Both the position numbers and the translations under genes were made by a program. From Pantoea rodasii (GTDB taxonomy: Bacteria > Pseudomonadota > Gammaproteobacteria > Enterobacterales > Enterobacteriaceae): 64,000 bases of DNA. The first letter of the stretch is position 1, and every line of letters starts with the position of its first letter. The DNA lies in the NCBI RefSeq assembly GCF_002095465.1, contig NZ_MLFP01000002.1, positions 124,001 through 188,000 on the forward strand, written 5' to 3'. Below the pieces are notes generated by a model. It was given only the letters and a program-made list of their open reading frames with translations. It made no database searches and was not told where the DNA came from. Positions 10,429-21,583 of the stretch are shown here, one piece after another.

Positions 10429-11532
10429 ATGACTGACGAACGCTACATGGCGCGTGCGCTTGAACTGGCGCGACGCGGACGTTTCACCACCACCCCGAAT
10501 CCGAATGTGGGTTGCGTAGTGGTACGTGACGGCGAGATTGTCGGCGAAGGCTGGCATCATCGCGCGGGCGAGCCGCATGCCGAAGTGCACGCGCTGCGCA
10601 TGGCGGGTGATAAAGCCAAAGGCGCTACGGCTTACGTCACGCTGGAACCGTGCAGCCACCACGGGCGCACGCCGCCGTGTTGCGACGCGCTGATCGCCGC
10701 CGGTGTGAGCCGCGTAGTCGCCGCGATGCAGGATCCCAATCCGCAAGTTGCGGGGCGCGGATTGTATCGTTTGCAGCAGGCGGGCATCGAGGTTAGCCAC
10801 GGCTTAATGATGAGCGAAGCGGAAGCATTGAATCGTGGTTTTCTGAAACGTATGCGCACCGGCTTCCCATGGATTCAGCTCAAACTTGGCGCATCCCTTG
10901 ATGGGCGCACCGCGATGGCCAGTGGCGAAAGTCAGTGGATCACGTCGGCGGCAGCTCGACGTGATGTGCAACGTTTACGCGCCCAGAGTTCAGCTATTCT
11001 TACCTCCAGTGCGACCGTGCTGACGGATGATCCCTCCTTGACGGTGCGTTGGAATGAACTGAGCGAGGATGTGCGACAGCAACTCGATGAAGCCACGCTG
11101 CGCCAACCGGTGCGAGTGGTGATCGACAGCCAGCAGCGCGTCACCCCGCAACACCGTCTGATCGCTCAGCCTGGCGAAACCTGGCTGATGCGCAGTGAAA
11201 TCGATTCTCAAAGCTGGCCGAAAAGCGTCAGCCAGATTGCGGTGCCGCAGCGCGGTGCACAGCTGGATCTGGTGGCGATGATGATGTTGCTTGGCCAGCG
11301 TCAAATCAACTCGGTGTGGGTAGAAGCCGGAGCCGGTCTAGCTGGCGCGTTATTGCAGGTTGGCCTGGTGGACGAACTGATCGTTTACATGGCACCGAAG
11401 CTGCTGGGCAGCACCGCACGCGGCCTGTTCGACTTGCCGGGACTGGAACAATTAGCTGATGCGCCAGCCCTGAAGTTCAGCGATGTGCGCAGGGTCGGAG
11501 AGGACCTGCGGTTGACGCTGACACCCACTTAA
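10429..11532 (+). CDS. ribD: Riboflavin biosynthesis deaminase/reductase RibD
   Basis: The 367-residue bifunctional enzyme has an N-terminal cytidine-deaminase-like domain: His50-Ala-Glu52 in GEPHAEVHAL, with Cys75 and Cys84 in LEPCSHHGRTPPCC as zinc ligands. The C-terminal reductase domain (from about residue 145, WIQLKLGASLDGRTAMASGE) binds NADPH. It deaminates and then reduces the pyrimidine intermediate made from GTP. It follows nrdR by 3 bp and precedes ribH, the same order as in E. coli. Confidence 0.97.
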   Translation: MTDERYMARALELARRGRFTTTPNPNVGCVVVRDGEIVGEGWHHRAGEPHAEVHALRMAGDKAKGATAYVTLEPCSHHGRTPPCCDALIAAGVSRVVAAMQDPNPQVAGRGLYRLQQAGIEVSHGLMMSEAEALNRGFLKRMRTGFPWIQLKLGASLDGRTAMASGESQWITSAAARRDVQRLRAQSSAILTSSATVLTDDPSLTVRWNELSEDVRQQLDEATLRQPVRVVIDSQQRVTPQHRLIAQPGETWLMRSEIDSQSWPKSVSQIAVPQRGAQLDLVAMMMLLGQRQINSVWVEAGAGLAGALLQVGLVDELIVYMAPKLLGSTARGLFDLPGLEQLADAPALKFSDVRRVGEDLRLTLTPT

Positions 11533-11625
11533 GCACTGACTGAAAAGCCTGAGCGCGTTGCCGAAGAGTATGATAGAATCCGCCCCCTTCTGCGGGGCCA
11601 TAATACAAACACCCAAAGGATATGT

Positions 11626-12096
11626 ATGAAAGTTATCGAAGCTGCTGTTGCCACGCCCGATGCAAACATTGCCATCGTTATTGCGCGTTTTAACAACTTC
11701 ATTAATAACAGCCTGCTGGATGGCGCGGTAGATGCGCTGAAGCGTATCGGCCAGGTTAAAGCAGAAAACATCACCGTGGTTTGGGTTCCAGGTGCTTACG
11801 AACTGCCATTGGCAGCGCGCGCACTGGCGAAAGCCGGTAAGCACGACGCGATCGTTGCACTGGGAACCGTGATCCGTGGCGGCACCGCCCACTTCGAATA
11901 TGTGGCAGGTGAAGCCAGCTCAGGTATTGCCAACGTGGCGATGACCAGTGATATTCCGGTGACTTTCGGCGTGTTAACCACCGAAAACATCGAGCAGGCG
12001 ATTGAACGCGCCGGCACTAAAGCAGGTAATAAAGGCGCCGAAGCGGCCCTGACTGCACTCGAAATGATTAACGTATTGAAAGCCATCAAAGCCTGA
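11626..12096 (+). CDS. ribH: 6,7-dimethyl-8-ribityllumazine synthase RibH (E. coli RibE)
   Basis: The 156-residue product equals E. coli lumazine synthase in length. [20 protein letters not shown] is the substrate loop, [11 protein letters not shown] and [15 protein letters not shown] are the conserved active-site blocks, and the catalytic His lies in the latter. It condenses the ribityl pyrimidine with dihydroxybutanone phosphate, the penultimate step to riboflavin. A TATGATAGAAT-like -10 sequence before the gene suggests an internal promoter in the 93-bp gap after ribD. Confidence 0.97.
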   Translation: MKVIEAAVATPDANIAIVIARFNNFINNSLLDGAVDALKRIGQVKAENITVVWVPGAYELPLAARALAKAGKHDAIVALGTVIRGGTAHFEYVAGEASSGIANVAMTSDIPVTFGVLTTENIEQAIERAGTKAGNKGAEAALTALEMINVLKAIKA

Positions 12097-12114
12097 TTTT
12101 GTAAGGGGAATTTT

Positions 12115-12534
12115 GTGAAACCTGCTGCTCGTCGTCGCGCCCGTGAGTGCGCTGTTCAGGCGCTTTACTCCTGGCAGTTGTCAAAGAACGACATTGCCGA
12201 TGTGGAATACCAGTTTCTGGCGGAACAAGACGTCAAAGACGTCGATATTAGCTATTTCCGCGAATTGCTGGCCGGAGTGGCGACTAACAGCGCGTACCTG
12301 GACGGTCTGATGAAGCCTTACCTGTCGCGTCAGCTGGAAGAGCTGGGCCAGGTAGAGAAAGCGATTCTGCGTCTTTCCCTGTATGAGCTGAGCAAACGTT
12401 CTGATGTGCCTTACAAAGTGGCCATCAACGAAGGTATCGAACTGGCCAAAGTGTTTGGCGCTGAAGACAGCCACAAGTTTGTCAACGGCGTGCTGGACAA
12501 AGCAGGCCCGCAAATTCGACCCAACAGAAAATAA
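12115..12534 (+). CDS. nusB: Transcription antitermination factor NusB
   Basis: The 139-residue product starts at a GTG ([20 protein letters not shown]) after AAGGGGAATTTT and is nearly identical in pattern to E. coli NusB. It keeps the arginine-rich N-terminus that contacts boxA RNA and the helical [10 protein letters not shown] and [21 protein letters not shown] blocks. NusB pairs with NusE (S10) on boxA in rRNA leaders. It lies 18 bp after ribH and ends at a strong terminator. Confidence 0.97.
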   Translation: MKPAARRRARECAVQALYSWQLSKNDIADVEYQFLAEQDVKDVDISYFRELLAGVATNSAYLDGLMKPYLSRQLEELGQVEKAILRLSLYELSKRSDVPYKVAINEGIELAKVFGAEDSHKFVNGVLDKAGPQIRPNRK

Positions 12535-12540
12535 TGCTGA

Positions 12541-12566
12541 AGGCCGGTTTACCGGCCTTTTTTTTC
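12541..12566 (+). terminator. Rho-independent terminator after nusB
   Basis: AGGCCGG and CCGGCCT pair around a TTTA loop and are followed by eight T's, six bases past the nusB stop. Confidence 0.93.
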
Positions 12567-12581
12567 ATTGAGACCTGACTT

Positions 12582-13559
12582 ATGTCCTGTGGTGAATTCG
12601 AACTGATCGCACGTTATTTTAACCGCGTCACCAGCTCCCGCCGCGATGTGGAGAAGGGAATTGGTGACGACTGCGCGTTACTGAACCTACCCGAAAAACA
12701 GACGTTGGCCATTAGCACCGATACACTGGTGGCGGGCGTGCACTTCTTACGTGATATCCATCCTGCCGATCTGGGTTACAAAGCGCTGGCTGTTAATCTG
12801 AGTGATTTAGCTGCCATGGGCGCGGATCCGGCATGGCTCACGCTCGCGCTGACCCTGCCAGAAGTGGATGAGAGTTGGCTGGCGGCCTTCAGCGATAGCC
12901 TGTTTGAGTTGCTGGACTACTACGATATGCAGCTGATTGGCGGCGATACTACGCGCGGTCCACTCAGTATGACACTGGGCATTCATGGCCTGGTGCCGGT
13001 GGGCAAAGCCCTGAGACGCTCAGGCGCAAAACCCGGTGACTGGATTTTTGTGACCGGCACGTTGGGTGACAGCGCGGCGGGTTTGTCGCTGTTACAACAT
13101 CGCCATCGTCTCAGCGATCCCGCCGTGCATGAAGTGCTGATTAAGCGCCATCTGCGTCCGATGCCAAGAGTGCTGCAAGGCCAGGCGTTGCGAAATCTGG
13201 CGACATCGGCGATTGATTTGTCTGACGGCCTGGTCTCCGATCTCGGCCATATTCTGACCGCCAGCCGCGTGGGTGCCCGTATCAATCTGGAAGCATTACC
13301 GCTTTCTGCGGCATTGCGTGACCACTTTGAGCCGGAACAGGTGCTGACCTGGGCATTAAGCGGCGGCGAAGATTATGAGCTGTGCTTTACGGTTCCTGAA
13401 GTGAATCGTGGCGCGCTGGATGTGGCGCTGGGTAATCTGGGCGCGTCTTATACCTGTATCGGACAGATTGCACCGGAAGCGGAAGGCCTGACGCTCCTGG
13501 AAAATGGCAAGCCGCGCAGTTTCAATCACAAGGGATTTGACCACTTTAATGCGAAGTAA
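12582..13559 (+). CDS. thiL: Thiamine-monophosphate kinase ThiL
   Basis: The 325-residue product belongs to the AIRS-type kinases. GIGDDCALL (Asp29, Asp30) and [13 protein letters not shown] form the metal and phosphate site. [13 protein letters not shown] and GGDTTRGP are the other conserved blocks, and [10 protein letters not shown] lies near the C-terminus. It phosphorylates thiamine monophosphate to the pyrophosphate cofactor. Its 3' end overlaps the start of pgpA, as in E. coli. Confidence 0.97.
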   Translation: MSCGEFELIARYFNRVTSSRRDVEKGIGDDCALLNLPEKQTLAISTDTLVAGVHFLRDIHPADLGYKALAVNLSDLAAMGADPAWLTLALTLPEVDESWLAAFSDSLFELLDYYDMQLIGGDTTRGPLSMTLGIHGLVPVGKALRRSGAKPGDWIFVTGTLGDSAAGLSLLQHRHRLSDPAVHEVLIKRHLRPMPRVLQGQALRNLATSAIDLSDGLVSDLGHILTASRVGARINLEALPLSAALRDHFEPEQVLTWALSGGEDYELCFTVPEVNRGALDVALGNLGASYTCIGQIAPEAEGLTLLENGKPRSFNHKGFDHFNAK

Positions 13560-14037
13560 AGATGTGGCGAAAAGCCGGCTGCGGCTGAGCAATCCGTGGC
13601 ACTTGCTGGCAATCGGTTTTGGTAGCGGCTTAAGTCCCATTATGCCGGGCACTGCCGGTTCGATTGCGGCGATTCCGTTTTGGTGGTTGATGACGTTTCT
13701 GCCACTGCAGATCTATTCGCTGCTGGTACTGATTGGTATCAGCGTGGGCGTTTATCTGTGCCATCGCACCGCGAAAGACATGGGCGTGCACGATCACGGC
13801 AGCATTGTCTGGGATGAGTTTATCGGCATGTGGATTACGCTGATGGCGATCCCGGCGATGAGCTGGCAGTGGGTGCTGGCCGGGTTTGTTATCTTCCGCA
13901 TTTTTGATATCTGGAAACCCTGGCCGATTCGCTGGTTCGATAAAAACGTGCATGGTGGCATGGGCATTATGGTCGACGACATTATTGCGGGTGTCATTTC
14001 CGCCGCAATTTTGTACGGATTGGGATTGGTGCTTTAA
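13549..14037 (+). CDS. pgpA: Phosphatidylglycerophosphatase A PgpA
   Basis: The product continues [20 protein letters not shown] and contains [30 protein letters not shown] and [17 protein letters not shown], diagnostic for PgpA. It is an inner-membrane enzyme with about four hydrophobic segments that dephosphorylates phosphatidylglycerophosphate. The start is uncertain. The ATG at 13549 gives 162 residues, while a TTG at 13537 sits where E. coli PgpA begins (MTILPRHKDVAKS aligns with [12 protein letters not shown]) and adds four residues. Either way the gene overlaps the end of thiL. Confidence 0.94.
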   Translation: MRSKDVAKSRLRLSNPWHLLAIGFGSGLSPIMPGTAGSIAAIPFWWLMTFLPLQIYSLLVLIGISVGVYLCHRTAKDMGVHDHGSIVWDEFIGMWITLMAIPAMSWQWVLAGFVIFRIFDIWKPWPIRWFDKNVHGGMGIMVDDIIAGVISAAILYGLGLVL

Positions 14038-14044
14038 TTCACAT

Positions 14045-14147
14045 CGCGCGATGAATCGCGCCGCTACGGATTTTTATGGTGGCGGCGCAATTTATTGTCG
14101 TGTTTAACATTACAGATTTGTACGGTCGCGGCGCAATTTATTGCGCG
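14045..14147. repeat. REP-like GCGGCGCAATTTATTGCGC repeats, three half-elements
   Basis: Three related stretches lie between convergent pgpA and yajO. 14045-14066 carries CGCGCGATGAATCGCGCCGC, 14081-14097 GGCGGCGCAATTTATTG, and 14125-14147 GTCGCGGCGCAATTTATTGC. The first is inverted relative to the others. A related element sits at 26732-26771 between adhP and yajR. Such short GC-rich inverted repeats between convergent genes are usually REP-like elements and may also act as transcription stops. Confidence 0.7.
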
Positions 14148-14156
14148 TATTTAACG

Positions 14157-15131
14157 CTACTCGAATCCCACTACCGGATGCGGTTGATAAACCGATTCCA
14201 GCTCAGCAATATCCGCTGTACTCAGCTCCACATCCACCGCCTTCACCAACTCTGCAAACTGCTGCTCGCGCGATGCACCGATAATCGGTGCGGTGACCAC
14301 GGGTTTGTGCAGCAGCCACGCCAGCGCAACCTGGGCGCGCGTCACGCCTTTATCGGCAGCAATGGTTGCCAGACGCTCTGCAATCGCCGCATCGTTCTCT
14401 TCGGTGCCGGTATAGAGTTTTTCCATTACGTTGTCCGATACCGAACGCGCGGTGGTTTCGCCCCACGGACGCGTCAGTTTACCGCGTGCCAGCGGGCTCC
14501 ACGGCAGCACGGCAATGCCTTCACGCTCGCACAGCGGGTGCATCTCATTCTCTTCCTCACGCTGAATCAGGTTGTACTGATCCTGCATGCTGACAAAACG
14601 CGCCCAGCCATTCTGCTTTTGCAGATCCAGCGCCTGAGCGAACTGCGCAGCATGCATTGAAGAAGCACCGATGTAGCGCGCTTTACCGGATTTCACCACG
14701 TCATTCAGCGCCTCCAGCGTCTCTTCAATCGGCGTGTCGTAATCCCAGCGATGAATCTGCAGCAGGTCAACGTACTCCATGCCGAGGCGCGTCAGGCTAT
14801 CATCGATTGATTGCAGGATATTTTTGCGGGACAGGCCTTGTGACAGGTTGCTGAGCGGGAAATAGACTTTGGTGGCGACCACCACCTGATCGCGGCGTGC
14901 AAAATCTTTTAGAGCGCGTCCGACGATCTCTTCACTGCTGCCATCGGAGTAGCTGTTGGCGGTGTCAAAAAAGTTAATACCCGCGTCCAGCGCCTGTTTG
15001 ATCAGCGGACGGCTGCTCTCTTCGGGCAGTGTCCATGCGTGATTGCCACGCGTCGGATCGCCGTATGTCATGCAGCCTAAACACAGACGCGAAACCTGTA
15101 AGTCGGTTTTGCCTAAACGAATGGTTTTCAT
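14157..15131 (-). CDS. yajO: Aldo/keto reductase YajO
   Basis: The 324-residue product matches YajO over its full length. It starts MKTIRLGKTDLQVSRLCLGC. The catalytic tetrad is recognisable as Asp in FFDTANSY, Tyr in the same motif, Lys in VVVATKVYF and His in DLLQIHRWD. IIGASREQQ near the end binds NADPH. In E. coli YajO has been linked to thiamine precursor supply as well as general carbonyl reduction. It lies 62 bp downstream of dxs on the same strand and probably ends the xseB-ispA-dxs-yajO operon. Confidence 0.93.
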   Translation of the reverse strand: MKTIRLGKTDLQVSRLCLGCMTYGDPTRGNHAWTLPEESSRPLIKQALDAGINFFDTANSYSDGSSEEIVGRALKDFARRDQVVVATKVYFPLSNLSQGLSRKNILQSIDDSLTRLGMEYVDLLQIHRWDYDTPIEETLEALNDVVKSGKARYIGASSMHAAQFAQALDLQKQNGWARFVSMQDQYNLIQREEENEMHPLCEREGIAVLPWSPLARGKLTRPWGETTARSVSDNVMEKLYTGTEENDAAIAERLATIAADKGVTRAQVALAWLLHKPVVTAPIIGASREQQFAELVKAVDVELSTADIAELESVYQPHPVVGFE

Positions 15132-15193
15132 TGGAGCTCCTGCTCTTATGCGTTAGGAATGCCCTAAGCATAGCAGCAGGAGCGGGGAGGGGA

Positions 15194-17059
15194 TTACTGC
15201 GCCAGCCAGTCAGTGATTTGTTGCTGAATACCTGCGGCATCCAGTTGATAATCCTGACGAACCTCTTCCTGCGTGCCCTGCGGGATAAATTCATCCGGCA
15301 GGCCAAGATTCAGCACGTGTACGCGCAAACGTTTCGCCATCACGTATTCGTTGACGCCACTACCGGCTCCGCCTTTGATGGCACCTTCTTCCAGCGTCAC
15401 CAGTGAATCATGGCTGGCAGCCAGTTCAGCGATCAAGGCTTCATCCAGCGGCTTCACAAAGCGCATATCCACCAGCGTGGCGTTAAGCGCCTCAGCGGCG
15501 GCCTGTGCTTCAGGCAACAGCGTACCGAAGTTGAGGATCGCCAGCTTTTCACCACGGCGTTTCACGATACCTTTGCCCAGCGGCAAGCTGGCCAGCGGCT
15601 CCAGCGTCGCGCCCGTACCGGTGCCGCGTGGATAGCGTACCGCACTCGGACCGTCCTGATAGTGATAACCGGTGTAGAGCATCTGACGGCATTCGTTTTC
15701 GTCGCTAGGCGTCATGATCACCATTTCAGGCACACAGCGCAGGAAGGCGATATCAAATGCGCCCTGATGCGTCTGCCCATCGGCGCCAACGATGCCACCG
15801 CGATCGATAGCAAACAGCACCGGCAGTTTTTGGATAGCCACGTCGTGAATCAGCTGATCGTAGGCACGCTGCAGGAAGGTGGAATAAATCGCCACCACCG
15901 GCTTGTAACCGCCAATCGCCATGCCCGCGGCAAAGGTCACCGCGTGCTGTTCGGCAATCGCCACATCAAAGTATTGCTGTGGGTAGTCACGTGAGTAACT
16001 CACCATGCCGGAGCCTTCGCGCATCGCAGGTGTCACCGCCATCAGGCGCGGATCGTCTGCCGCCATTTCACTCAGCCAGCTACCGAAAATCTTGGAGTAG
16101 CTCGGCAGGCCCGGCACGCTTTTTGGCAGAGAGCCGCTGGCCGGATCGAATTTCGGTACGGCATGCCAGGCTATCGGATCTTGTTCAGCGGGCGCGTAGC
16201 CTTTGCCCTTTTTGGTCATGATATGCAGGAACTGCGGGCCCTTCAGGTCACGCATGTTCTTCAACGTGCTGACCAGCGTCAGCACATCGTGGCCATCAAC
16301 CGGACCAATATAATTAAAGCCCAGCTCTTCAAACAGCGTGCCCGGCACCACCATGCCTTTCAGATGCTCTTCGGTGCGCTTCACCAATTCTTTAATCGGG
16401 GGCAATCCGCCCAGTACGCGCTTACCGCCTTCGCGCAGGCGCGAATAGGTTTTGCCGGAGAGAATCTGTGCCAGACGATTGTTGAGTGCGCCGACGTTTT
16501 CCGAGATAGACATCTCGTTGTCGTTGAGGATCACCAGCATGTCGGGCTTGATATCGCCCGCGTGGTTCATGGCTTCAAATGCCATACCGGCGGTGATCGC
16601 GCCGTCGCCGATGATGCAGGCGGTACGACGACCTTTGCCTTCACGATCAGCGGCAACCGCCATGCCCAATCCGGCACTGATCGACGTCGAGGAGTGACCG
16701 ACGCTTAATACGTCGTATTCACTTTCGCCGCGCCACGGGAACGGATGCAGGCCATTTTTCTGGCGGATGGTGCCGATACGATCGCGGCGTCCGGTCAGAA
16801 TTTTATGTGGGTAAGCCTGATGGCCAACGTCCCACACCAGATGGTCAAACGGGGTGTTATAAACATAATGCAGCGCGACGGTCAGTTCGACCACGCCCAG
16901 ACCCGAAGCAAAGTGACCGGAAGATCGGCTCACGCTATCCAGCAGATACTGACGCAGCTCGTCACACAGTACCGGAAGTTTTTCTTTCGGTAATAAACGT
17001 AATTCCTGAACCGTGCTTGCTAACGCCAGTGTCGGGTATTTTGCAATATCAAAACTCAT
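15194..17059 (-). CDS. dxs: 1-deoxy-D-xylulose-5-phosphate synthase Dxs
   Basis: I place the start at the ATG at 17059 ([20 protein letters not shown]), which gives 621 residues against 620 in E. coli. An in-frame upstream ATG at 17095 adds 12 unrelated residues. [20 protein letters not shown] and [19 protein letters not shown] (thiamine pyrophosphate motif) define the N-terminal part. [18 protein letters not shown] carries the catalytic Glu. Dxs condenses pyruvate and glyceraldehyde-3-phosphate, the entry to the MEP isoprenoid pathway. It follows ispA by 19 bp, so both ends of isoprenoid precursor synthesis are co-transcribed. Confidence 0.97.
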   Translation of the reverse strand: MSFDIAKYPTLALASTVQELRLLPKEKLPVLCDELRQYLLDSVSRSSGHFASGLGVVELTVALHYVYNTPFDHLVWDVGHQAYPHKILTGRRDRIGTIRQKNGLHPFPWRGESEYDVLSVGHSSTSISAGLGMAVAADREGKGRRTACIIGDGAITAGMAFEAMNHAGDIKPDMLVILNDNEMSISENVGALNNRLAQILSGKTYSRLREGGKRVLGGLPPIKELVKRTEEHLKGMVVPGTLFEELGFNYIGPVDGHDVLTLVSTLKNMRDLKGPQFLHIMTKKGKGYAPAEQDPIAWHAVPKFDPASGSLPKSVPGLPSYSKIFGSWLSEMAADDPRLMAVTPAMREGSGMVSYSRDYPQQYFDVAIAEQHAVTFAAGMAIGGYKPVVAIYSTFLQRAYDQLIHDVAIQKLPVLFAIDRGGIVGADGQTHQGAFDIAFLRCVPEMVIMTPSDENECRQMLYTGYHYQDGPSAVRYPRGTGTGATLEPLASLPLGKGIVKRRGEKLAILNFGTLLPEAQAAAEALNATLVDMRFVKPLDEALIAELAASHDSLVTLEEGAIKGGAGSGVNEYVMAKRLRVHVLNLGLPDEFIPQGTQEEVRQDYQLDAAGIQQQITDWLAQ

Positions 17060-17078
17060 CAGAGACTCATTATGAAAG

Positions 17079-17978
17079 TTATTTATCGCGTTCAATTATG
17101 AAGCTAGCCAGTGCTTGTAATGCGGTGGTGTTATAGGACTGCGCGGCCAAAATTTCCAGCGCGCCCAATGCTTCCTGATAAAGATCCCACGCTTTGGTGC
17201 GGGCATTTTCCAGCCCCATCAGGGCCGGATAAGTACTCTTACCCAGCGCCTGATCGGCACCCTGGGTTTTCCCTAGCACCGCGGTATCGCCAATCACGTC
17301 AAGGATGTCATCCTGCACCTGAAACGCCAGTCCGATGGCGTTGGCATAGGTATCCAGCACGGGAAGGGCAGCACGGCCATGTTCGCCAGCCGCCAGGGCA
17401 CCAAGGCGAACAGCCGCGCGGATCAAAGCCCCCGTCTTATGACGATGGATCTGCTCCAGCTCGGCGAGATCGATATGCTTGCCTTCAGCGGCTAAGTCTA
17501 GCGCCTGTCCACCGCACATGCCGGCCACACCGCTGGCTTGCGCCAGCTCAGAGATCATAGCAATACGGGCTTGCGGGCTGACGCCAGGCATTGGCTCATC
17601 GGCCAGAATCGAAAACGCCAGGGTTTGCAGCGCATCACCGGCGAGAATCGCTGTATCTTCGCCATATTTAATATGGCAGGTTGGTTGCCCACGACGTAAC
17701 GCATCGTCATCCATCGCTGGCAAATCGTCATGAATCAGAGAGTAAGCGTGAATGCATTCCACGGCAGCTGCCGGAGCATCCAGACTGGCCGAATCGGCTT
17801 TTAACATTTCGCCCGTGGCGTAAACCAAAAACGGACGCAGACGCTTACCGCCTAATAGTGCCCCATATTGCATGGATTGCACCAGAGGAGAACTCTGAAA
17901 AGGAAGTGGATCTATTAAGCGTGTCAACGCCAGATTTACGCGTTCGTGATACGTATTGAGTAATTTGGCGAAATCCAT
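17079..17978 (-). CDS. ispA: Farnesyl diphosphate synthase IspA
   Basis: The 299-residue product equals E. coli IspA. The first aspartate-rich motif is DDLPAMDDD (Asp84-Asp92) and the second is [12 protein letters not shown] near residue 225. [12 protein letters not shown] binds diphosphate. The enzyme adds isopentenyl diphosphate to dimethylallyl and geranyl diphosphate. Its ATG overlaps the xseB TGA by one base (TGATG), implying translational coupling. Confidence 0.97.
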   Translation of the reverse strand: MDFAKLLNTYHERVNLALTRLIDPLPFQSSPLVQSMQYGALLGGKRLRPFLVYATGEMLKADSASLDAPAAAVECIHAYSLIHDDLPAMDDDALRRGQPTCHIKYGEDTAILAGDALQTLAFSILADEPMPGVSPQARIAMISELAQASGVAGMCGGQALDLAAEGKHIDLAELEQIHRHKTGALIRAAVRLGALAAGEHGRAALPVLDTYANAIGLAFQVQDDILDVIGDTAVLGKTQGADQALGKSTYPALMGLENARTKAWDLYQEALGALEILAAQSYNTTALQALASFIIERDK

Positions 17979-18220
17979 CAGTCATTTTCCGGCGTAAACG
18001 GCGCGAGTGCGGCATCTTTATCATCGCTGAGCAGAATCTGCACGCGCTGTTCAGCCTGTTGCAGAGTTTGCTGACCGGTGCGTGCCAGCTGTACGCCGCG
18101 TTCAAATTCGTTCAGCGCCTCTTCCAGCGGCAGCTCGCCACTTTCCAGACGGCTGACAATCTGTTCCAGCTGCTGTAATGCGCTTTCAAAACTGGCTGGC
18201 GCTTCGGCTTTTTTCGGCAT
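17978..18220 (-). CDS. xseB: Exodeoxyribonuclease VII small subunit XseB
   Basis: The 80-residue product is the standard XseB, with [20 protein letters not shown] and [16 protein letters not shown] forming its two helices. It assembles with XseA into exonuclease VII, which degrades single-stranded DNA. It is first in the xseB-ispA-dxs-yajO run and divergent from thiI. The 234-bp gap to thiI must contain promoters for both directions. Confidence 0.96.
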   Translation of the reverse strand: MPKKAEAPASFESALQQLEQIVSRLESGELPLEEALNEFERGVQLARTGQQTLQQAEQRVQILLSDDKDAALAPFTPEND

Positions 18221-18454
18221 AATCAGTGTCGACTCACAGGTTGGGAATCATCTTGCAATCGGTCATGGTAGCCGACGAGGAATAATTAGCAAAATAATGA
18301 ATGTGATGAAGGTTGCTTAAAGCAGTCACCAGACAAAGGTGGTATACTTTTGCGCCTCGGATGCGGGCGCTTCTGCGATACCCGTAATTATATGATTTTA
18401 CCAGTTAAGTGCCGATGGTTTTAGCACTTATTTGCCCAACGAAGCTGTGTCGCC

Positions 18455-19903
18455 ATGAAGTTTATCATTAAGCTCTTCCCTGAAATCACCATCAAAAGTC
18501 AGTCGGTGCGTCTGCGCTTTATCAAAATCCTGACCGGTAACATTCGTAATACCCTGCGTACCGTCGATGAAGAGATCGCCGTAGTGCGCCATTGGGACCA
18601 CATTGAAGTGCGTGCGAAGAAAGAAGCCTTACGCGCTGTGGTTATCGATGAGCTGACGCGTATTCCCGGTATTCACCACGTGCTGGCGGTTGAGGATCAG
18701 CCTTACACTGATATGCACGATATCTTCGAGCAGGCTTTGGCGCTGAATCGTGAGCGTCTGGAAGGGAAAAGTTTCTGCGTGCGCGTGAAGCGTCGCGGCA
18801 AGCACAGTTTCAGCTCGACTGAGGTAGAGCGTTACGTCGGTGGTGGCCTCAATCAGCACATTGAGACCGCACGCGTGCAGCTGAAAAATCCCCAGGAGAC
18901 GGTCAATCTTGAGATTGAAGACGATCGACTGCTGTTGATCACCGGGCGTTATGAAGGGCTGGGCGGTTTCCCGATTGGCACTCAGGAAGATGTGCTGTCA
19001 CTGATCTCCGGTGGATTCGACTCCGGCGTTTCCAGCTATATGCTGATGCGTCGTGGCTGCCGTGTACATTACTGCTTCTTCAACCTCGGCGGGGCCGCGC
19101 ATGAAATTGGCGTTCGTCAGGTCGCGCATTATTTGTGGCAGCGTTTCGGTCGTTCGCACCGCGTACGTTTTGTGGCGATCAACTTCGAGCCTGTTGTCGG
19201 TGAGATTCTGGAGAAGATTGACGACGGCCAGATGGGCGTGGTGCTGAAGCGCATGATGGTGCGTGCAGCGTCGATGGTCGCTGAGCGCTACGGTGTGCAG
19301 GCACTGGTGACCGGCGAAGCGCTGGGCCAGGTTTCAAGCCAGACACTGACCAACCTGCGCCTGATTGATAACGCCTCGGATACGCTGATCCTGCGTCCGC
19401 TTATCTCGCATGATAAAGAGCACATCATCGATTTAGCACGTCACATCGGCACCGAAGACTTCGCGAAAACCATGCCGGAATACTGCGGAGTGATTTCGAA
19501 AAGCCCAACCGTGAAAGCGGTGAAGGCGAAGATCGAGGCGGAAGAACAAAACTTCGATTTTGAGATCCTCAATCGCATGGTGCAGGAAGCCAGCAACGTT
19601 GATATCCGCGAAATCGCTGAGAAGACGCAGGAAGAAGTGGTTGAAGTGGAAACGGTGGTTTCCTTCACCGCTAACGATGTGGTGCTGGACATCCGCTCCG
19701 TGGATGAACAAGAGGCATCACCGCTGGCGCTGGAAGGCGTGGATGTGAAATCCCTGCCTTTCTACAAACTGAGCACGCAGTTTGGCGATTTGGATCAGGA
19801 TAAAACCTGGTTGCTGTATTGCGATCGCGGCGTGATGAGCCGCTTGCAGGCGCTGTATCTGCATGAGCAGGGCTTTAAAAATGTGAAGGTTTATCGTCCG
19901 TAA
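18455..19903 (+). CDS. thiI: tRNA 4-thiouridine / thiamine thiazole sulfurtransferase ThiI
   Basis: The product has 482 residues, the same as E. coli. It has an N-terminal ferredoxin-like and THUMP region (to about residue 165), then a PP-loop ([19 protein letters not shown]) that adenylates U8. The conserved Cys of [14 protein letters not shown] is near position 344. A C-terminal rhodanese domain has the persulfide Cys in [10 protein letters not shown] (near 456). It supplies sulfur for s4U8 in tRNA and for the thiamine thiazole ring. Confidence 0.97.
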   Translation: MKFIIKLFPEITIKSQSVRLRFIKILTGNIRNTLRTVDEEIAVVRHWDHIEVRAKKEALRAVVIDELTRIPGIHHVLAVEDQPYTDMHDIFEQALALNRERLEGKSFCVRVKRRGKHSFSSTEVERYVGGGLNQHIETARVQLKNPQETVNLEIEDDRLLLITGRYEGLGGFPIGTQEDVLSLISGGFDSGVSSYMLMRRGCRVHYCFFNLGGAAHEIGVRQVAHYLWQRFGRSHRVRFVAINFEPVVGEILEKIDDGQMGVVLKRMMVRAASMVAERYGVQALVTGEALGQVSSQTLTNLRLIDNASDTLILRPLISHDKEHIIDLARHIGTEDFAKTMPEYCGVISKSPTVKAVKAKIEAEEQNFDFEILNRMVQEASNVDIREIAEKTQEEVVEVETVVSFTANDVVLDIRSVDEQEASPLALEGVDVKSLPFYKLSTQFGDLDQDKTWLLYCDRGVMSRLQALYLHEQGFKNVKVYRP

Positions 19904-19946
19904 GTCTGGCGTGCGCACACCGGCGCACCCAGTGGATTGATTGATG

Positions 19947-19973
19947 AAAGGTCGCCAGATTGGCGGCCTTTTT
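19947..19973 (+). terminator. Terminator between thiI and yajL
   Basis: AAAGGTCGCCA pairs with TGGCGGCCTTT (one T-G wobble) around GAT and runs into five T's. It ends at the yajL stop codon, so it mainly serves thiI. Confidence 0.88.
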
Positions 19974-20584
19974 CATTCGCGCTCTTCAAACTCCTGATAG
20001 TTATAAATCCCTGCCGCTAATACCAGCTGTGACGCGACTTCACGCGCTTTCTCTTTATCCACCAACAGATCAATCAGTTTCAGCGCAAAATCAATCGAAG
20101 TGCCAGGCCCCTGGCTGGTTAACAAATTGACGCGCGGGTCCCACACCACGCGGCGATCCATCCAATGTTTGTCGGGAAGGGTGTCGCGCAGGCCAGGAAA
20201 GCCGGTCATATTGCCCACCGGGAACAGATCGTGCGGAATCAGCACCGTGCCGGGTGCGGCGCAGATGGCCGCGACGATGTGGCCTGACAGATGGCACTGG
20301 CGCACCGTTTCCACCAGTAATGGGCTGTCGCGGAACGTCTCTGCGCCTTTCAGGCCGCCAGGCAGCACCACGGCGTCATAATCGTTATCAGCCACTTCAA
20401 CCAGTGGCGCATCTGCCAACAGACGCACGCCACGTGAGCAGACGATCTCGCGAGTGCCATCGCTTTCGACACTGGCGGTGGTGACGCTTAAGCCGGCGCG
20501 GACCAGCAGGTCGATAGTGGTGACAGCTTCAATCTCTTCACTGCCATGTGCCAGGCAAACCAGAACCGATGCGGTCGCGCTCAT
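19973..20584 (-). CDS. yajL: Protein/nucleotide deglycase-family protein YajL (DJ-1 family)
   Basis: The 203-residue product has the DJ-1/PfpI fold signatures: [31 protein letters not shown] and [13 protein letters not shown] with nucleophilic Cys108. [19 protein letters not shown] follows. YajL protects proteins against oxidative and carbonyl stress; the deglycase activity is debated in the literature. Its start overlaps the 3' end of panE by 47 bp, so the two are translated from one message. The C-terminus is a few residues longer than in E. coli. Confidence 0.95.
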   Translation of the reverse strand: MSATASVLVCLAHGSEEIEAVTTIDLLVRAGLSVTTASVESDGTREIVCSRGVRLLADAPLVEVADNDYDAVVLPGGLKGAETFRDSPLLVETVRQCHLSGHIVAAICAAPGTVLIPHDLFPVGNMTGFPGLRDTLPDKHWMDRRVVWDPRVNLLTSQGPGTSIDFALKLIDLLVDKEKAREVASQLVLAAGIYNYQEFEERE

Positions 20585-21458
20585 ATTGGGACTCCTTGCG
20601 TTTAATCAGGTCGTACAAACGGGTGTTCTCCGGTAACGAAATGCCCTGCGCGCGCGCGCGGCGCAGCAGGTAGCCGGTGATGTAATCAATTTCTGTCAGG
20701 CGCTGTGCGCGCACATCCTGCAACATCGAGGAGGTATTCGCTGCGGTGCTGTCGATGACGTCATAAATGATGTCGCGTAGGTTATCGACCGCAATGTGCT
20801 GGCCTTCACGCTCCATCACCCAGGCAATCTCTTCGCACAGCGTGGCAATCTGCTCCGGCCAGGCGCGCAGGGCACCGTTCTGGCAATCGTGTTCAACGGT
20901 GAGCGGATTAATCACACAGTTCACCGCCAGTTTGCGCCAGCTGGCAGAAGCAATGTTGTCGTGCCAGGCCACGTCCGGCAGCGCCTGATGCAGAATATCA
21001 GCGATGTCGCTCATCGCCGCACTTTCGCTTCCGGTGGGACCGATATGCGTAATGCCATGCGCGATGTGTTTGATCACCGTGCCATCGCGCATCGCCGCAT
21101 GGGTGGTAATACCGCGCAGTAACGGTTGTTGCAGCTCTTTCAACTCTTCCAGCGTGCCCATACCGTTGTGCAGCAGTAGAATCGGCGCATGGGCGGGCAG
21201 TACGCTTTGCAGGTTTTTCACTGCCGGGGAAACCTGTGGCGCTTTGAGTGTGACCAGTAGCAATTGGCTCTCAGCAAGAAACAGCGGATCGTTGGCAATA
21301 AACGTGTGATTGCTGACATGTCCCTGCGGATCAACCACGTTCACCGAGCAATAGGGCTGCGGCACGCGCAACCAGCCCTGAACCTCATGTCCCTGGCGTG
21401 CGAGAGCGGCGAGCCAAATCTGACCCAGGGCGCCGCAACCCAACACGGTAATTTTCAT
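20538..21458 (-). CDS. panE: 2-dehydropantoate 2-reductase PanE
   Basis: The 306-residue product starts [20 protein letters not shown], a Rossmann NADPH motif (Gly7-Gly12). It contains [24 protein letters not shown] and [13 protein letters not shown], whose Lys and Asn are the catalytic residues. [20 protein letters not shown] is the family C-terminal signature. It reduces ketopantoate to pantoate for coenzyme A synthesis. It is transcribed toward yajL and overlaps it. Confidence 0.96.
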   Translation of the reverse strand: MKITVLGCGALGQIWLAALARQGHEVQGWLRVPQPYCSVNVVDPQGHVSNHTFIANDPLFLAESQLLLVTLKAPQVSPAVKNLQSVLPAHAPILLLHNGMGTLEELKELQQPLLRGITTHAAMRDGTVIKHIAHGITHIGPTGSESAAMSDIADILHQALPDVAWHDNIASASWRKLAVNCVINPLTVEHDCQNGALRAWPEQIATLCEEIAWVMEREGQHIAVDNLRDIIYDVIDSTAANTSSMLQDVRAQRLTEIDYITGYLLRRARAQGISLPENTRLYDLIKRKESQYERDRIGSGLPGTWQ

Positions 21459-21583
21459 TTTGCCTCCCGCTGGCGGGTTCTCAATTTCACGACACCCCTA
21501 AGTATAGCTTTCCGTGTCTCGTGTTTAATTAGCGCCACAAGACGCGTATTATGCATGTCACTTTAGTATCAGGAGAAGAAAAG

